Source: Candidatus Flexicrinis proximus (GTDB taxonomy: Bacteria > Chloroflexota > Anaerolineae > Aggregatilineales > Phototrophicaceae). Taken from it: DNA of 64,000 nucleotides. Both the position numbers and the translations under genes were made by a program. The notes under the pieces were generated by a model. That model made no database searches. It was not told the origin of the DNA and saw only the letters and a list, made by a program, of their open reading frames with translations. The DNA is taken from positions 186,001-250,000 of the forward strand of contig JADJQF010000015.1 of NCBI GenBank assembly GCA_016712885.1, written 5' to 3'. Below, one piece after another: positions 16,349 to 24,338 of this stretch (the stretch's first letter is position 1; every line of letters starts with the position of its first letter).

Positions 16349-16954
16349 CTACAGCGGCGTCCGACCCTGAAGCGCCCTGAGCAGCGTCACCGTGTCCACG
16401 TACTGCAGGTCGCTTCCGGTTGGCAGCCCGCGTGCCAGCCGCGTGAGTTTGACGCCTTTATCCTTCAGTTCACGCGCGATATAAAGGGCGGTCGCGTCGC
16501 CTTCCTGCCCCGGGTTGGTCGCCACGATCACTTCAAGGATCTTTCCTTCTGCCACCCGCCCGGAAAGCTCGCGGATGCGCAGGTCGTCCGGCCCGATCCC
16601 GTTCACCGGCGAAATCGCCCCGCCGAGGACGTGATACTGTCCCTGGTAGGTGCCGGTCTGCTCCAGCGCGATCAGGTCGAGCGGCTCTTCGACCACCGCC
16701 AACAGCGTGTGGTCGCGGCGCGCATCGCTGCACACCGCGCAGGGATCATCGACGGTGATGTTTCCGCAGATCGAACAGAACCGCGTCTGCTCCTTCAGGT
16801 TCCGCAGCGCTTCGCTCAGACTCAGGCTGAGATCGTCCGGCGCTCGCAGCAAAAAGAACGTCAGCCGCGATGCAGTCTTTGTACCGATGTTTGGGAGTCG
16901 TGCGAAGGCTTCAATCAGCTTGGCGACCGGCTCAGGTATCGCTTTCGACGCCAT
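16349..16954 (-). CDS. recR: recombination mediator RecR
   Basis: A 201-residue protein of typical RecR length. It has the N-terminal helix-hairpin-helix (LPNIGTKTASRL), the zinc finger C60-x2-C63 and C72-x2-C75, the Toprim motif VVEEPLDL with E90, and the C-terminal ARGLPTGSDLQYVDTVTL signature. RecR works with RecO and RecF to load RecA at gaps. It starts 3 bp after the stop of the upstream YbaB/EbfC gene, the near-universal ybaB-recR pairing. Confidence 0.96.
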   Translation of the reverse strand: MASKAIPEPVAKLIEAFARLPNIGTKTASRLTFFLLRAPDDLSLSLSEALRNLKEQTRFCSICGNITVDDPCAVCSDARRDHTLLAVVEEPLDLIALEQTGTYQGQYHVLGGAISPVNGIGPDDLRIRELSGRVAEGKILEVIVATNPGQEGDATALYIARELKDKGVKLTRLARGLPTGSDLQYVDTVTLLRALQGRTPL

Positions 16955-16957
16955 AGT

Positions 16958-17350
16958 TTAGCCGAGCAGTCCGCCCAAACCCGGCATACCGCCCAGCCCA
17001 CCCGTGATCGATTCCATCTTCTCGGCGGCCATCGACTGGCTCTGTTCAACGGCCTGGTTAACTGCCAGCACCAGCAGGTCCTGCAAGTCGGTCGTCCACT
17101 CTGGATCGTTGATGTCAACAACTTCAGGGTTGATCTTAATCGACTGAACGCGCTGATGGCCGGTGATGACCACCGTGATCGCCCCGCCGCCCACCGAGAC
17201 TTCGACTGTCTCGTTCGCCAGCCGTTCCTGCGCCTCGACCATATCCTGCTGCATCTTTTGGATCTGCTTCATCATGTTGCCGCCACCGAGGCCGCCACCC
17301 ATCTGGCCGCCCATCCCGCCACCGGCGCGACCGCTCTTAAACTTCGACAT
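16958..17350 (-). CDS. YbaB/EbfC family nucleoid-associated protein
   Basis: A 130-residue protein. A glycine- and methionine-rich N-terminal stretch precedes the YbaB core: MMKQIQKMQQDMVEAQERL, then ETVEVSVGGGAITVVITGH, and the C-terminal INDPEWTTDLQDLLVLAVNQAVE. YbaB dimers bind DNA. The start is ATG 17350, with AGGAG 6 nt upstream; a longer frame to 17401 has no ribosome-binding site. It lies directly upstream of recR. Confidence 0.92.
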   Translation of the reverse strand: MSKFKSGRAGGGMGGQMGGGLGGGNMMKQIQKMQQDMVEAQERLANETVEVSVGGGAITVVITGHQRVQSIKINPEVVDINDPEWTTDLQDLLVLAVNQAVEQSQSMAAEKMESITGGLGGMPGLGGLLG

Positions 17351-17438
17351 GACACGCTCCTGACAATCTTCATGGGGAAACTTGTGTTCTAATTGTACCA
17401 TACACTATAGGGCCGTGTTAGGCGGCGCAAGGGTTTAA

Positions 17439-18305
17439 ATGATCGAGACACTCACGGCGTTTATGGAACTGGGCGGGTTCGTGGTCTGCCTCGTAATCGC
17501 GAGCAGCGGCCTGCGGCTTTTCGCTGTTGCCTGGCACATGCGCCGCGGCAGCTATATCCGGGATCGCGCGCGCCTTCCAGACCAGCCCGTCCCCGACGAG
17601 CTTCTCCCCATTGAGGCCGAGCTACTGGGTCTCGGCTTCCTCCCCTCGCGCCACATGCTTCATCGCCTCGCCTTTCAGAAGAAGCCGCTTCTGACCTGGT
17701 CCTATATTCACCGTGACGGACAGATCGAAGCCTCGCTGACCCCCACGGCGACAAGACCGCCTTTCCTGCTCGCCTTTGAGACTGCGTTTCCCGATCAGGC
17801 CGCGCTTGTGACCTGGTATCCGCGCGGTCATCAGATTGACGCGCCGCAGTTCGTCGGCCGCTTCGCCCAGCACTCCGTCCACAACGCCTTTGACCACCAT
17901 CTGTTCACGCAGATACAGCAGACGGACACGCACGGCGACCCGCTGCCAGTGCCGCTGGACGATGGCGCTTATCTGGCCGCCGCCGATGCCTTCAACAGCC
18001 GTCACAGCCGCGTCATGTATGCGAAGATCATCCCGGTCTACATCGGCCAGGGTATCGCCCGACTCGGCATCGCGCTGTTTGCCGCGTCGATCATCCTCTC
18101 GCTGCGCTCCAATGTGCCAGCACTCGCTTACGACCTGAGTCAGTTGACCCTGGTGCCGCTGCTCATGCTCGTCTCTGCCTTGCTGCTGGTCACGGGCATA
18201 GGCTTCAGCAGGCGCGGCAAGACGCCGGTCGCAGTCGACCGCGACCTCGCCCCTGCCGTCGATCCTGGCGTCCATCCGCTCAATCGCCCAGATCGAATCA
18301 CCTAA
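17439..18305 (+). CDS. hypothetical membrane protein
   Basis: A 288-residue protein with an N-terminal membrane helix (about 8-30), a central soluble domain of some 170 residues, and two C-terminal helices (about 212-228 and 240-260). The soluble part contains GFLPSRHMLHRL and WSYIHRDGQIEASLTP, which I cannot assign to a family. It diverges from ybaB-recR; an 88-bp gap holds their starts. Function unknown. Confidence 0.7.
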   Translation: MIETLTAFMELGGFVVCLVIASSGLRLFAVAWHMRRGSYIRDRARLPDQPVPDELLPIEAELLGLGFLPSRHMLHRLAFQKKPLLTWSYIHRDGQIEASLTPTATRPPFLLAFETAFPDQAALVTWYPRGHQIDAPQFVGRFAQHSVHNAFDHHLFTQIQQTDTHGDPLPVPLDDGAYLAAADAFNSRHSRVMYAKIIPVYIGQGIARLGIALFAASIILSLRSNVPALAYDLSQLTLVPLLMLVSALLLVTGIGFSRRGKTPVAVDRDLAPAVDPGVHPLNRPDRIT

Positions 18306-18379
18306 CGGGTGTGCCCGCATACCCGGCTGCCGTCAAATACGCTACAATTTGCACGTCCGACTAGGGGTGTACAGCCGCC

Positions 18380-18682
18380 ATGGACATAATCAACTATTTT
18401 GCGCTGGACCAGCTCGTGCGCGAGCGTCGTCGCTTCCGCCAGAAAGTGTATGTGGTGGCCGAACTCAACGGGACCCACCGTGAGGGCAAAATCCTCCGCG
18501 AGCGGGAGGGCCGCTGGCTCATCGAGTTCTTCCCGGTCGAGGTTGACGGCCTGGTGGAGCGCACGACACGCCGCTACCTGAGCCTGCGCGACTTTGAAGT
18601 CCATCCCGTAGACAAGACCCAATTCCAGGAACACGTCGATGCCCTTTATGAAGCCTATAGCGACCTTGATTTCGAACCATGA
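18380..18682 (+). CDS. small hypothetical protein
   Basis: A 100-residue charged protein, with RERRRFRQKVYVVAELNG near the start and an acidic C-terminal helix (EAYSDLDFEP). The alternating strand pattern (KVYVVAEL, GKILREREGRWLIEFF) suggests a small beta-barrel. A TACAAT -10-like hexamer lies at 18343-18348. Its stop overlaps the start of the acyltransferase by 4 bp (ATGA), so the two are translationally coupled. Family not recognised. Confidence 0.7.
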   Translation: MDIINYFALDQLVRERRRFRQKVYVVAELNGTHREGKILREREGRWLIEFFPVEVDGLVERTTRRYLSLRDFEVHPVDKTQFQEHVDALYEAYSDLDFEP

Positions 18683-19308
18683 TCATTGATCCGCCGCCCG
18701 GCGAACGCCCACCCGACGTCCCCTTACCTGTCGCGCTGCTTGCCAGCTTCCTCGCCTGGATATTCGGCTGGAAGTATGTCGGCGGCCTGCCCAACGTGCC
18801 GAAAATGGTCATCTGTGCCGCGCCCCATACTACCAATTGGGACGGATTCTGGTATCTCGTCATGACCGCCAAAATGCGCGCCCGTACCCATGTAGTCATG
18901 AAGTCCGAACTGGAGCGGGTGCCCTTCGTCGGCTGGGTCTTCAAACGCTTCGGCGGTATTCCGGTCGACCGGCGCAGCAGCCAGAATCTCGTCGAGCAGT
19001 TGGTCGATCAGTTCGCTAAACGTGAGAAACTCGCTCTGGTCATCGCCCCGGAAGGCACGCGCAAGTACACCGAGTTCTGGCGCGCCGGCTTTTACTGGAT
19101 CGCTCATCGCGCTGACGTCCCGATTGCCGTCGCCTATCTCAACTACAAGACCCGCACCATGGGCTTCTGCGGTCTTGTCAAGACTTCCGGCGATATTCAC
19201 GCCGACATGCCGATTTTCGCCGCGCTTTATGAACAATATGGGCTGGGACGCAACCCCGAGCGTTTCGGGCCGGTGCGCGTCAGGACCACGGAGCGCAAGC
19301 CCGAATGA
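18679..19308 (+). CDS. lysophospholipid acyltransferase family protein (PlsC-like)
   Basis: A 209-residue acyltransferase. The catalytic H-x4-D motif is APHTTNWDGFW; the second block is GGIPVDRR, the substrate-binding block is APEGTRKYTEFW and the last is PIAVAYLNYKTRTMGF. These are the four blocks of the glycerolipid acyltransferase superfamily; the APEGTR form and short length fit the 1-acyl-glycerol-3-phosphate acyltransferase-like branch of bacterial genomes. Overlaps its neighbours by 4 bp on both sides. The downstream lipoprotein, phosphatidyltransferase and lgt genes point to envelope lipid synthesis. Confidence 0.87.
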   Translation: MIIDPPPGERPPDVPLPVALLASFLAWIFGWKYVGGLPNVPKMVICAAPHTTNWDGFWYLVMTAKMRARTHVVMKSELERVPFVGWVFKRFGGIPVDRRSSQNLVEQLVDQFAKREKLALVIAPEGTRKYTEFWRAGFYWIAHRADVPIAVAYLNYKTRTMGFCGLVKTSGDIHADMPIFAALYEQYGLGRNPERFGPVRVRTTERKPE

Positions 19309-20183
19309 GCCCCCTTGGCAGTTCACCACAGCCTCCGCGCCGCGCGGATCGTCGTGTACGACTCGTCGGTCCGGTCGCCGGGCTTGGCCTCATGTTGCTC
19401 CTGACCCTCGGATTGGCCGCGGCCTGCACCCCGCAGATACCCGCCGACGAGCCGCTGCCGACGTTGATCAACGACCTCGACGCGTTTGCAACAGCGCAGG
19501 TCAAGACGCAGAACGCACCGCCGCCCCGCTTCCGCGACCGCATATCGCTCCCGACCTTTGAATCTGGACTGGAGTCGCTTCAGGGCTGGCGCTATACCGT
19601 CATTGCAGAATTTGAAGGCTCGTTCGCCGGCACCTCGCGTCCGGCCACAGCTATCACCACTGCGCAGGTGGCTTTCCACCAGCTGACTTCCGCGCGGCGT
19701 GTCGTCCTCAGCGCCGAGGGCTCCCTGCTGACCGAAGGCAATTCTGTCGCGACCGAGGCCGTGCGTATTGGCCGCGACGTCTATCTCGTCTCCGACGGAC
19801 AATGCTCGATTGTCACCGATACGGATGCTGCGGCGGTGGTAGATGCTGGCGTCGGACTTCTGATCGGCGGCGTGTCCGAAGCAGTGCCGGAAGGGATCAT
19901 CGGGGTCATCAACGGCGAAAGCGTCTACCGGTATACTTTCACGCAGGCCGCGCTGCAGCTTGCCTCAATCGCACCGAAAGACGGGGGATCGGTTCGCCTT
20001 ATCAGCTCTGAGCTGTGGTTCAGCGCCGACCGTGCCGCCGTTGTTCGCCTGTACTTGACGCTCGAAGTCGAGAATGCGACCGTCTTTGGGTCGCAGCTCC
20101 CCGTCACCGGCCAGGTGATTCTGCGTTATGATCTGACCGATGTGGGCCTTGACCCGAATATCTCCGTACCGTTCGGGTGCTAG
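19305..20183 (+). CDS. LppX/LprG-like lipoprotein
   Basis: A 292-residue predicted lipoprotein. A long basic N-terminus leads to a signal peptide ending with the lipobox LAAAC (Cys near residue 40). The mature part has the layout of LppX/LprAFG-type lipid-binding lipoproteins: a helical start followed by repeated beta strands (WRYTVIAEFEG, GRDVYLVSDGQC, VYRYTFTQAALQL). The start overlaps the acyltransferase stop by 4 bp. Lgt, which would lipidate it, is encoded 1 kb downstream. Family assignment is by general pattern. Confidence 0.65.
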   Translation: MSPLGSSPQPPRRADRRVRLVGPVAGLGLMLLLTLGLAAACTPQIPADEPLPTLINDLDAFATAQVKTQNAPPPRFRDRISLPTFESGLESLQGWRYTVIAEFEGSFAGTSRPATAITTAQVAFHQLTSARRVVLSAEGSLLTEGNSVATEAVRIGRDVYLVSDGQCSIVTDTDAAAVVDAGVGLLIGGVSEAVPEGIIGVINGESVYRYTFTQAALQLASIAPKDGGSVRLISSELWFSADRAAVVRLYLTLEVENATVFGSQLPVTGQVILRYDLTDVGLDPNISVPFGC

Positions 20184-20191
20184 ACAAAACA

Positions 20192-20218
20192 AAACCTCTG
20201 CCGCTTGGACAGAGGTTT
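20192..20218 (-). terminator. intrinsic terminator of tRNA-Pro
   Basis: AAACCTCTG (20192-20200) pairs with CAGAGGTTT (20210-20218). On the minus strand it is followed by a T-rich run (TGTTTTGT), six bases beyond the 3' end of tRNA-Pro. It may also serve the plus-strand lipoprotein gene, though its plus-side T-run is weak. Confidence 0.7.
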
Positions 20219-20223
20219 CATAG

Positions 20224-20296
20224 TCGGGGCGGCGGGAGTCGAACCCACGACCTCGTCGACCCGAACGACGCGCGCTACCAACTGCGCTACGCCCCG
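20224..20296 (-). tRNA. tRNA-Pro (CGG anticodon)
   Basis: A 73-nt tRNA that folds completely: acceptor stem CGGGGCG/CGCCCCG, D-stem GCGC with loop AGTTGGTA, anticodon stem CGTCG/CGACG with loop TTCGGGT (anticodon CGG), 5-nt variable loop and T-arm GTGGG-TTCGACT-CCCGC. The discriminator is A. The 3' CCA is not encoded. Confidence 0.95.
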
Positions 20297-20345
20297 AACT
20301 GTGAAACAGTGTAGTAGAATAGCCAATTATTGGCAAGAGTGAACT

Positions 20346-21155
20346 ATGACCGATACCCCCGTTTTGAACGACCTACCCCAACCGGATGAACCGACGAGTT
20401 CTCCCGTCGACGCCGGCCCTGTCATCCATGACTCCGTGGCGCCGCCGAAACCCGACGTGCCCATCAGCGTCCTAGGCCACGCTCACGAGCCACCCACAGC
20501 GCCGTCCGTCCCGCCGCTGCCTGATGACACGGCACCGAAACCGCGCGGCATCCTGCACCCCGTCACGCTGACCGACCGTGCTCGCAAGCTCACCCATCGC
20601 GTCCTCCAGCCGTTAGGCGTTTTCCTGTACAAGCGCGGCGTCCATCCCGACCACATCACGATTGCCGGCACGCTGCTGGTGTTTGGCGCCTGTATCGTCG
20701 TCGCGCTCGGACAGCTTCAGATCGGCGCGCTGCTCCTGCTGGTCGCCCTCCCCTTCGACGCCTTCGACGGCGCCGTCGCCCGCGCCATGAATCGCAAGGA
20801 CCGTTTCGGCGCGCTGCTCGACAGCGCCCTCGACCGTTACGCCGACGCTGCAATTTTCGCCGGATTAGGGTATTATTTTGCGGTTCAAAGCCGGTTGGAA
20901 CTGTTGGTGCTGGCCTTTGCCGCGCTGATGGGGACGTATGGTGTGAGTTATGTTCGCGCCCGCGCCGAAGGGCTGGGCGTCGATGTAAAAGTCGGGCTGT
21001 TCTCTCGGCTCGAACGCATCGCTATCATCCTCATTATGCTGTTTGTCCCTCAGGTGTTACCCGTGGGGCTCGTCATCCTGGCAATTGGAACAAACTTCAC
21101 CAGTGTTCAGCGCCTGCTTTATGTTTATCGCGTACTCAAACAAAGAGAGGGTTAG
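20346..21155 (+). CDS. CDP-alcohol phosphatidyltransferase
   Basis: A 269-residue integral membrane enzyme. After a 75-residue Pro-rich cytoplasmic extension it carries the complete CDP-alcohol phosphotransferase signature: D138-x2-D141-G142-x2-A145-R146-x8-G155-x3-D159-x3-D163. Several hydrophobic helices follow. This family condenses CDP-diacylglycerol with an alcohol head group (glycerol phosphate or inositol phosphate). The region just before the motif (GVHPDHITIAGTLL) fits the PgsA/phosphatidylinositol-phosphate synthase branch, but the acceptor cannot be fixed from sequence. lgt begins 3 bp downstream. Confidence 0.9.
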   Translation: MTDTPVLNDLPQPDEPTSSPVDAGPVIHDSVAPPKPDVPISVLGHAHEPPTAPSVPPLPDDTAPKPRGILHPVTLTDRARKLTHRVLQPLGVFLYKRGVHPDHITIAGTLLVFGACIVVALGQLQIGALLLLVALPFDAFDGAVARAMNRKDRFGALLDSALDRYADAAIFAGLGYYFAVQSRLELLVLAFAALMGTYGVSYVRARAEGLGVDVKVGLFSRLERIAIILIMLFVPQVLPVGLVILAIGTNFTSVQRLLYVYRVLKQREG

Positions 21156-21158
21156 CCG

Positions 21159-22079
21159 ATGGAATTCGGCCCACAAGCCATTCAGATTGGCAGCATTCAG
21201 ATCAGATATTATGGCCTCATCATCGTTGCGGCGATCCTGATCGCGGCAACGTTGGCGGCGCGCATTGCCAAGCGCGAGGGTAAAGATCCCGACCATGTCT
21301 GGGGAGCCATGTTCGGCGCGGTCATTCTGGGCATCATCGGCGCGCGCCTGTGGTACATCCTGTTCCCGCCGGTATCGGCAGTGGCGATCGGCCATGATAC
21401 CGCCTGGTATTTTGCGAATTTCTTTAACACGCAGGACGGGGCGATCGCCATCTGGAGCGGCGGCCTGCACATCTTCGGCGCATTCCTCGGCGGCTTCATC
21501 GGATCGTATCTTTACATCCGCAGCAGCAAGCTGAACCTCGTCGAATGGCTTGATATTGCCGCCATCGCCATCCCGCTCGGCCAGTTCATCGGCCGCTGGG
21601 CGGACTATATCAACAAGGAACTGTACGGCCTGCCGACCGGCGTCAACTGGTGGGGTCTGCAAATCCCCCGCGAGTTCCGAGTTGCGCCGTATACCAGCAC
21701 CGTCGACTTCCCCGTGGCGGAGACGCTTTTCCACCCGCTGTTCCTGTACGAAGGCCTGTGGATGCTGCTGACGTGCTTCGTGCTCTGGCGCCTGTGGCGC
21801 ACCCAGCGCGAATCGCTCAAGCCCGGCACGCTGTTCCTGCTTTACGTCGCCTCATACAGCTTCATCCGCTACCTGCTTGAATTCCTGCGCATCGAGCTGA
21901 ACCTGTTCCGCGTTTACGACGGGAATGGCAACGTCACCCAGCGGATCAACGTGTCCCAGCTCCTGTGCATCGTCGGCTTCCTGTGGTCAGGGTATCACCT
22001 GCTGCCACGGCTCGGCTCCATCAACTGGGGCGCAGCCTTCAAGCGCGGCGGCAGCGTATCGGTCAAGGCGACCTCCTAG
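21159..22079 (+). CDS. lgt: prolipoprotein diacylglyceryl transferase
   Basis: A 306-residue, seven-helix membrane enzyme of typical Lgt length. It has the start IQIRYYGLIIVAAI, the GARLWYILF segment, IWSGGLHIFGAFLGG and the hallmark GRWADYINKELYGLPT, with the C-terminal FIRYLLEFLRI. It transfers diacylglycerol from phosphatidylglycerol to the lipobox cysteine. Placement 3 bp after the phosphatidyltransferase gene links substrate synthesis to lipoprotein maturation. A terminator follows the stop by about 30 bp. Confidence 0.95.
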   Translation: MEFGPQAIQIGSIQIRYYGLIIVAAILIAATLAARIAKREGKDPDHVWGAMFGAVILGIIGARLWYILFPPVSAVAIGHDTAWYFANFFNTQDGAIAIWSGGLHIFGAFLGGFIGSYLYIRSSKLNLVEWLDIAAIAIPLGQFIGRWADYINKELYGLPTGVNWWGLQIPREFRVAPYTSTVDFPVAETLFHPLFLYEGLWMLLTCFVLWRLWRTQRESLKPGTLFLLYVASYSFIRYLLEFLRIELNLFRVYDGNGNVTQRINVSQLLCIVGFLWSGYHLLPRLGSINWGAAFKRGGSVSVKATS

Positions 22080-22110
22080 CGAGTCCGCTCCAATTTATGC
22101 TCTAGCCGAA

Positions 22111-22144
22111 ACAAAAAGACCCGATTAGCCGGGTCTTTTTGTTT
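22111..22144. terminator. bidirectional intrinsic terminator
   Basis: ACAAAAAGACCCG (22111-22123) pairs with CGGGTCTTTTTGT (22130-22142) around a 6-nt ATTAGC loop. A-tract and T-tract flanks make it work in both directions, serving convergent lgt (plus) and the acetyltransferase (minus). Confidence 0.9.
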
Positions 22145-22164
22145 GATTCAACACCGGTCGCCGC

Positions 22165-22740
22165 TCAATACCCCAGCCGTTCTTCCAGCCGCGCTTTGAC
22201 CGCCGGCCATTCTTCATGGGTGATACTGTACATCACCGACGCGCGCAGGAAGCCGTCCGGCATCACCACATGATTGCGCAGCACACCCTCTCTTACCGCC
22301 CCCAGTTTCTCGATTGCGCGCTGGCTTTGCAGGTTGCGCCCGTCGGTCTTGAGCTGCACGCGGATCGTTCCCTGATCCTCGAAGGCGTGCCGCAGCAGCA
22401 GATATTTCGCCTCCGGGTTGACCAGCGTGCCGTGATAAGCGCGCCCGATCCAGGTAGTGCCGATCTCGACACCTCGATTGGCGGTCTGAATGTCCATGTA
22501 GGTCGTCCCGCCGATGGCCTTCCCCGTCGCCACCAGCACCTGCGCGAACGGCACCATATTCGGCCGGCTCAACAGCGTTTCGATGTACCGTTCAAATCCG
22601 GCGGTGCTGATTTCAGGCAGCAGCACGTGATACTTGAAGATGTCGTCATCGGCCGCCTCGGCCATGTCGGCGGCATGGCGGCGATCCAGAGGTTCGATAC
22701 GGACGGTGCGCCCTTCGAGTGTAACGGGTTGGATGTTCAT
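22165..22740 (-). CDS. GNAT family N-acetyltransferase (RimJ/RimL-like)
   Basis: A 191-residue acetyltransferase. It begins QPVTLEGRTVRIEPLDRR, the usual start of RimJ/RimL-type enzymes, and has IGGTTYMDI followed by VEIGTTWIGRAYHGTLVNPEA and KYLLLRHAFED, where the acetyl-CoA site lies. The end RAIEKLGAVREGVLRNHVV is also typical. Members acetylate protein N-termini or small amines; the substrate is unknown. It is transcribed alone, between a terminator and a divergent intergenic region. Confidence 0.88.
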   Translation of the reverse strand: MNIQPVTLEGRTVRIEPLDRRHAADMAEAADDDIFKYHVLLPEISTAGFERYIETLLSRPNMVPFAQVLVATGKAIGGTTYMDIQTANRGVEIGTTWIGRAYHGTLVNPEAKYLLLRHAFEDQGTIRVQLKTDGRNLQSQRAIEKLGAVREGVLRNHVVMPDGFLRASVMYSITHEEWPAVKARLEERLGY

Positions 22741-23390
22741 GGCCGGTTCCTTTGTGCCTCGCTCCCAATCCCGTCAATTCAAGCCGCACGCGAGCATAAC
22801 GTATAGAACCATTCAGACCGGACCTTAGGCCAGGCGTCGAAAATCGTTTGGTATCAATCACTTTTCTGAAGCGGGAAACGCCTCCTTCGCAGCCAAATCT
22901 GCCAAATACGAATCGCCAGCCACTAGCCGTTGGAATTTGTTGTGACCTTGTTCGTGGAGGCGCTGCTTCCACGCCTCCGCGAAAGGGTTGCCTCCCTCTT
23001 GACTCCCTCATCGGCGACTTGAACGGGTAAGCCCGCTCTAGTCGCTATGGGACGTACAGGAGTGCAAATTCCTGCCGGGGTTGGGGGTGGAGAACCCCAT
23101 AGTAAGTGCGCTGTCCTTGCAGGAGTGAAGAACGTTAATCCTGCACGCCACGACCCGTGATACCCTTAAGAGGGTATATAACGCACTTTATGTCGTTCTG
23201 CACACGGATCCCAGTGTTCCCGCAAGCGAATTTGCCTTTCAAGACGTCCTGATTTCGGGCCGTGGCCGCCCAGGAGTGACCGGAATGGAGGTCCACGGGA
23301 CACAGCCCTGCGGGTTCCGAGCCGTTCACGCTACAGTCTGCTCCATGTGTTGCCGACATCCAGTTGAGTTGTGGTTCGGGGGCGTACAGC
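22741..23390. other. 650-bp divergent intergenic region
   Basis: Lies between the acetyltransferase (minus) and the ABC transporter genes (plus). It holds one copy of the dispersed structured repeat at 22953-23100 and an inverted repeat at 23160-23177 (ATACCCT, TAAG, AGGGTAT) followed by TATAAC, possibly an operator-promoter. No credible coding sequence. Confidence 0.5.
22953..23100 (-). repeat. dispersed structured intergenic repeat, copy A
   Basis: Read on the minus strand it has the left module ACCCCGGCAGGAATTTGCAC and the right module GATGAGGGAGTC..AGAGGG, then CGCGGAGGCGTGG and GCGCCTCCAC. These modules recur at 42.2, 46.2, 49.6, 58.7 and 61.6 kb. The right module folds as two adjacent hairpins, AGGG-CCCT type and GGAGGCG-CGCCTCC type. 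No open frame or transposase; resembles a non-coding REP- or MITE-like family. Confidence 0.7.
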
Positions 23391-24338
23391 TTGATCGAAG
23401 TCCAAAATCTCACAAAAGTATTCGACGGGTTCACCGCGGTGGATTCGGTGTCGCTCAGCGTCGGCGAAGGCAAAGTTCTTGCCTTGCTGGGGCCGAATGG
23501 GGCGGGCAAGACCACCACCGTCCGCATGATGACCAGCATCCTCGCGCCGACCTCCGGCACCGCTTCCATTGGCGGCTTCGATGTCGTCGCCCAACCGGAG
23601 CAGGTGCGTGCCCACGTCGGCGTCCTGACCGAACAGCACGGGCTGTACGAGCGCATGAAGGCGGTCGAATATCTGCGTTTCTTCGGCGAAGTCTACGGCA
23701 TGAACGCTGCCGCGACCAAACAGCAGACCCTCGCCCTCATGGAGCGCTTCGGGCTGCTTTTCGCGGTCGACAAGCGTTTGGGCGAGTATTCCAAAGGCAT
23801 GAAGCAGAAACTCGCACTCGTGCGCGCTTTGCTGCACAACCCGCCTGTATTGCTGCTCGACGAACCAACTTCGGCCATGGATCCGCTTTCCGCCAAGCAG
23901 GTGCGCGACGCCATTATTGAACTGCAGCGCGACAAACGCACCTTTATGATCACCACGCATAACCTGACCGAGGCGGAGATTCTGGCCGACTCGATCGCCT
24001 TTATCCGCAAGGGACGGATCATCGCCAACGGGACGTTCGACGAACTCCGGCGCCAGTTCGTCGGAGAGCCAAAGATGGAGCTGCGCGTCGCTGGACACCT
24101 GAATGGTGCGGCAGACGCCGTGCGTGAACTGGTAGCGGTCAGCGACGTGGGCAGTGACTGGTTGCGCTACACCACGCCCAACCCCGAGCGGCAAAATCCC
24201 GCGCTTATCCGCAAACTTACCGGCCTCGGCATCGAGGTCGTCACGCTTTCCCCCGTGACTCAGACATTGGAAGATGTGTACCTTCAGGTTGTGAAAGAGG
24301 ACGAGGCGCATGGCGTCGAATCAGCAAACGTTAAGTAA
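23391..24338 (+). CDS. ABC transporter ATP-binding protein (NatA-like)
   Basis: A 315-residue ABC ATPase. Walker A is LLGPNGAGKTTT, the signature is EYSKGMKQKLALV, Walker B is VLLLDEPTSAMDP, and the switch histidine is in ITTHNLTEAE. The C-terminal 80 residues are the regulatory extension typical of NatA/DrrA-type exporters. No ATG fits: the best start is TTG 23391 (IEVQNLTKVF follows), preceded by GGGGGCG; a TTG at 23364 is an alternative. It overlaps the permease gene by 29 bp, so the two form one exporter, possibly for sodium, drugs or lipids. Confidence 0.88.
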   Translation: MIEVQNLTKVFDGFTAVDSVSLSVGEGKVLALLGPNGAGKTTTVRMMTSILAPTSGTASIGGFDVVAQPEQVRAHVGVLTEQHGLYERMKAVEYLRFFGEVYGMNAAATKQQTLALMERFGLLFAVDKRLGEYSKGMKQKLALVRALLHNPPVLLLDEPTSAMDPLSAKQVRDAIIELQRDKRTFMITTHNLTEAEILADSIAFIRKGRIIANGTFDELRRQFVGEPKMELRVAGHLNGAADAVRELVAVSDVGSDWLRYTTPNPERQNPALIRKLTGLGIEVVTLSPVTQTLEDVYLQVVKEDEAHGVESANVK

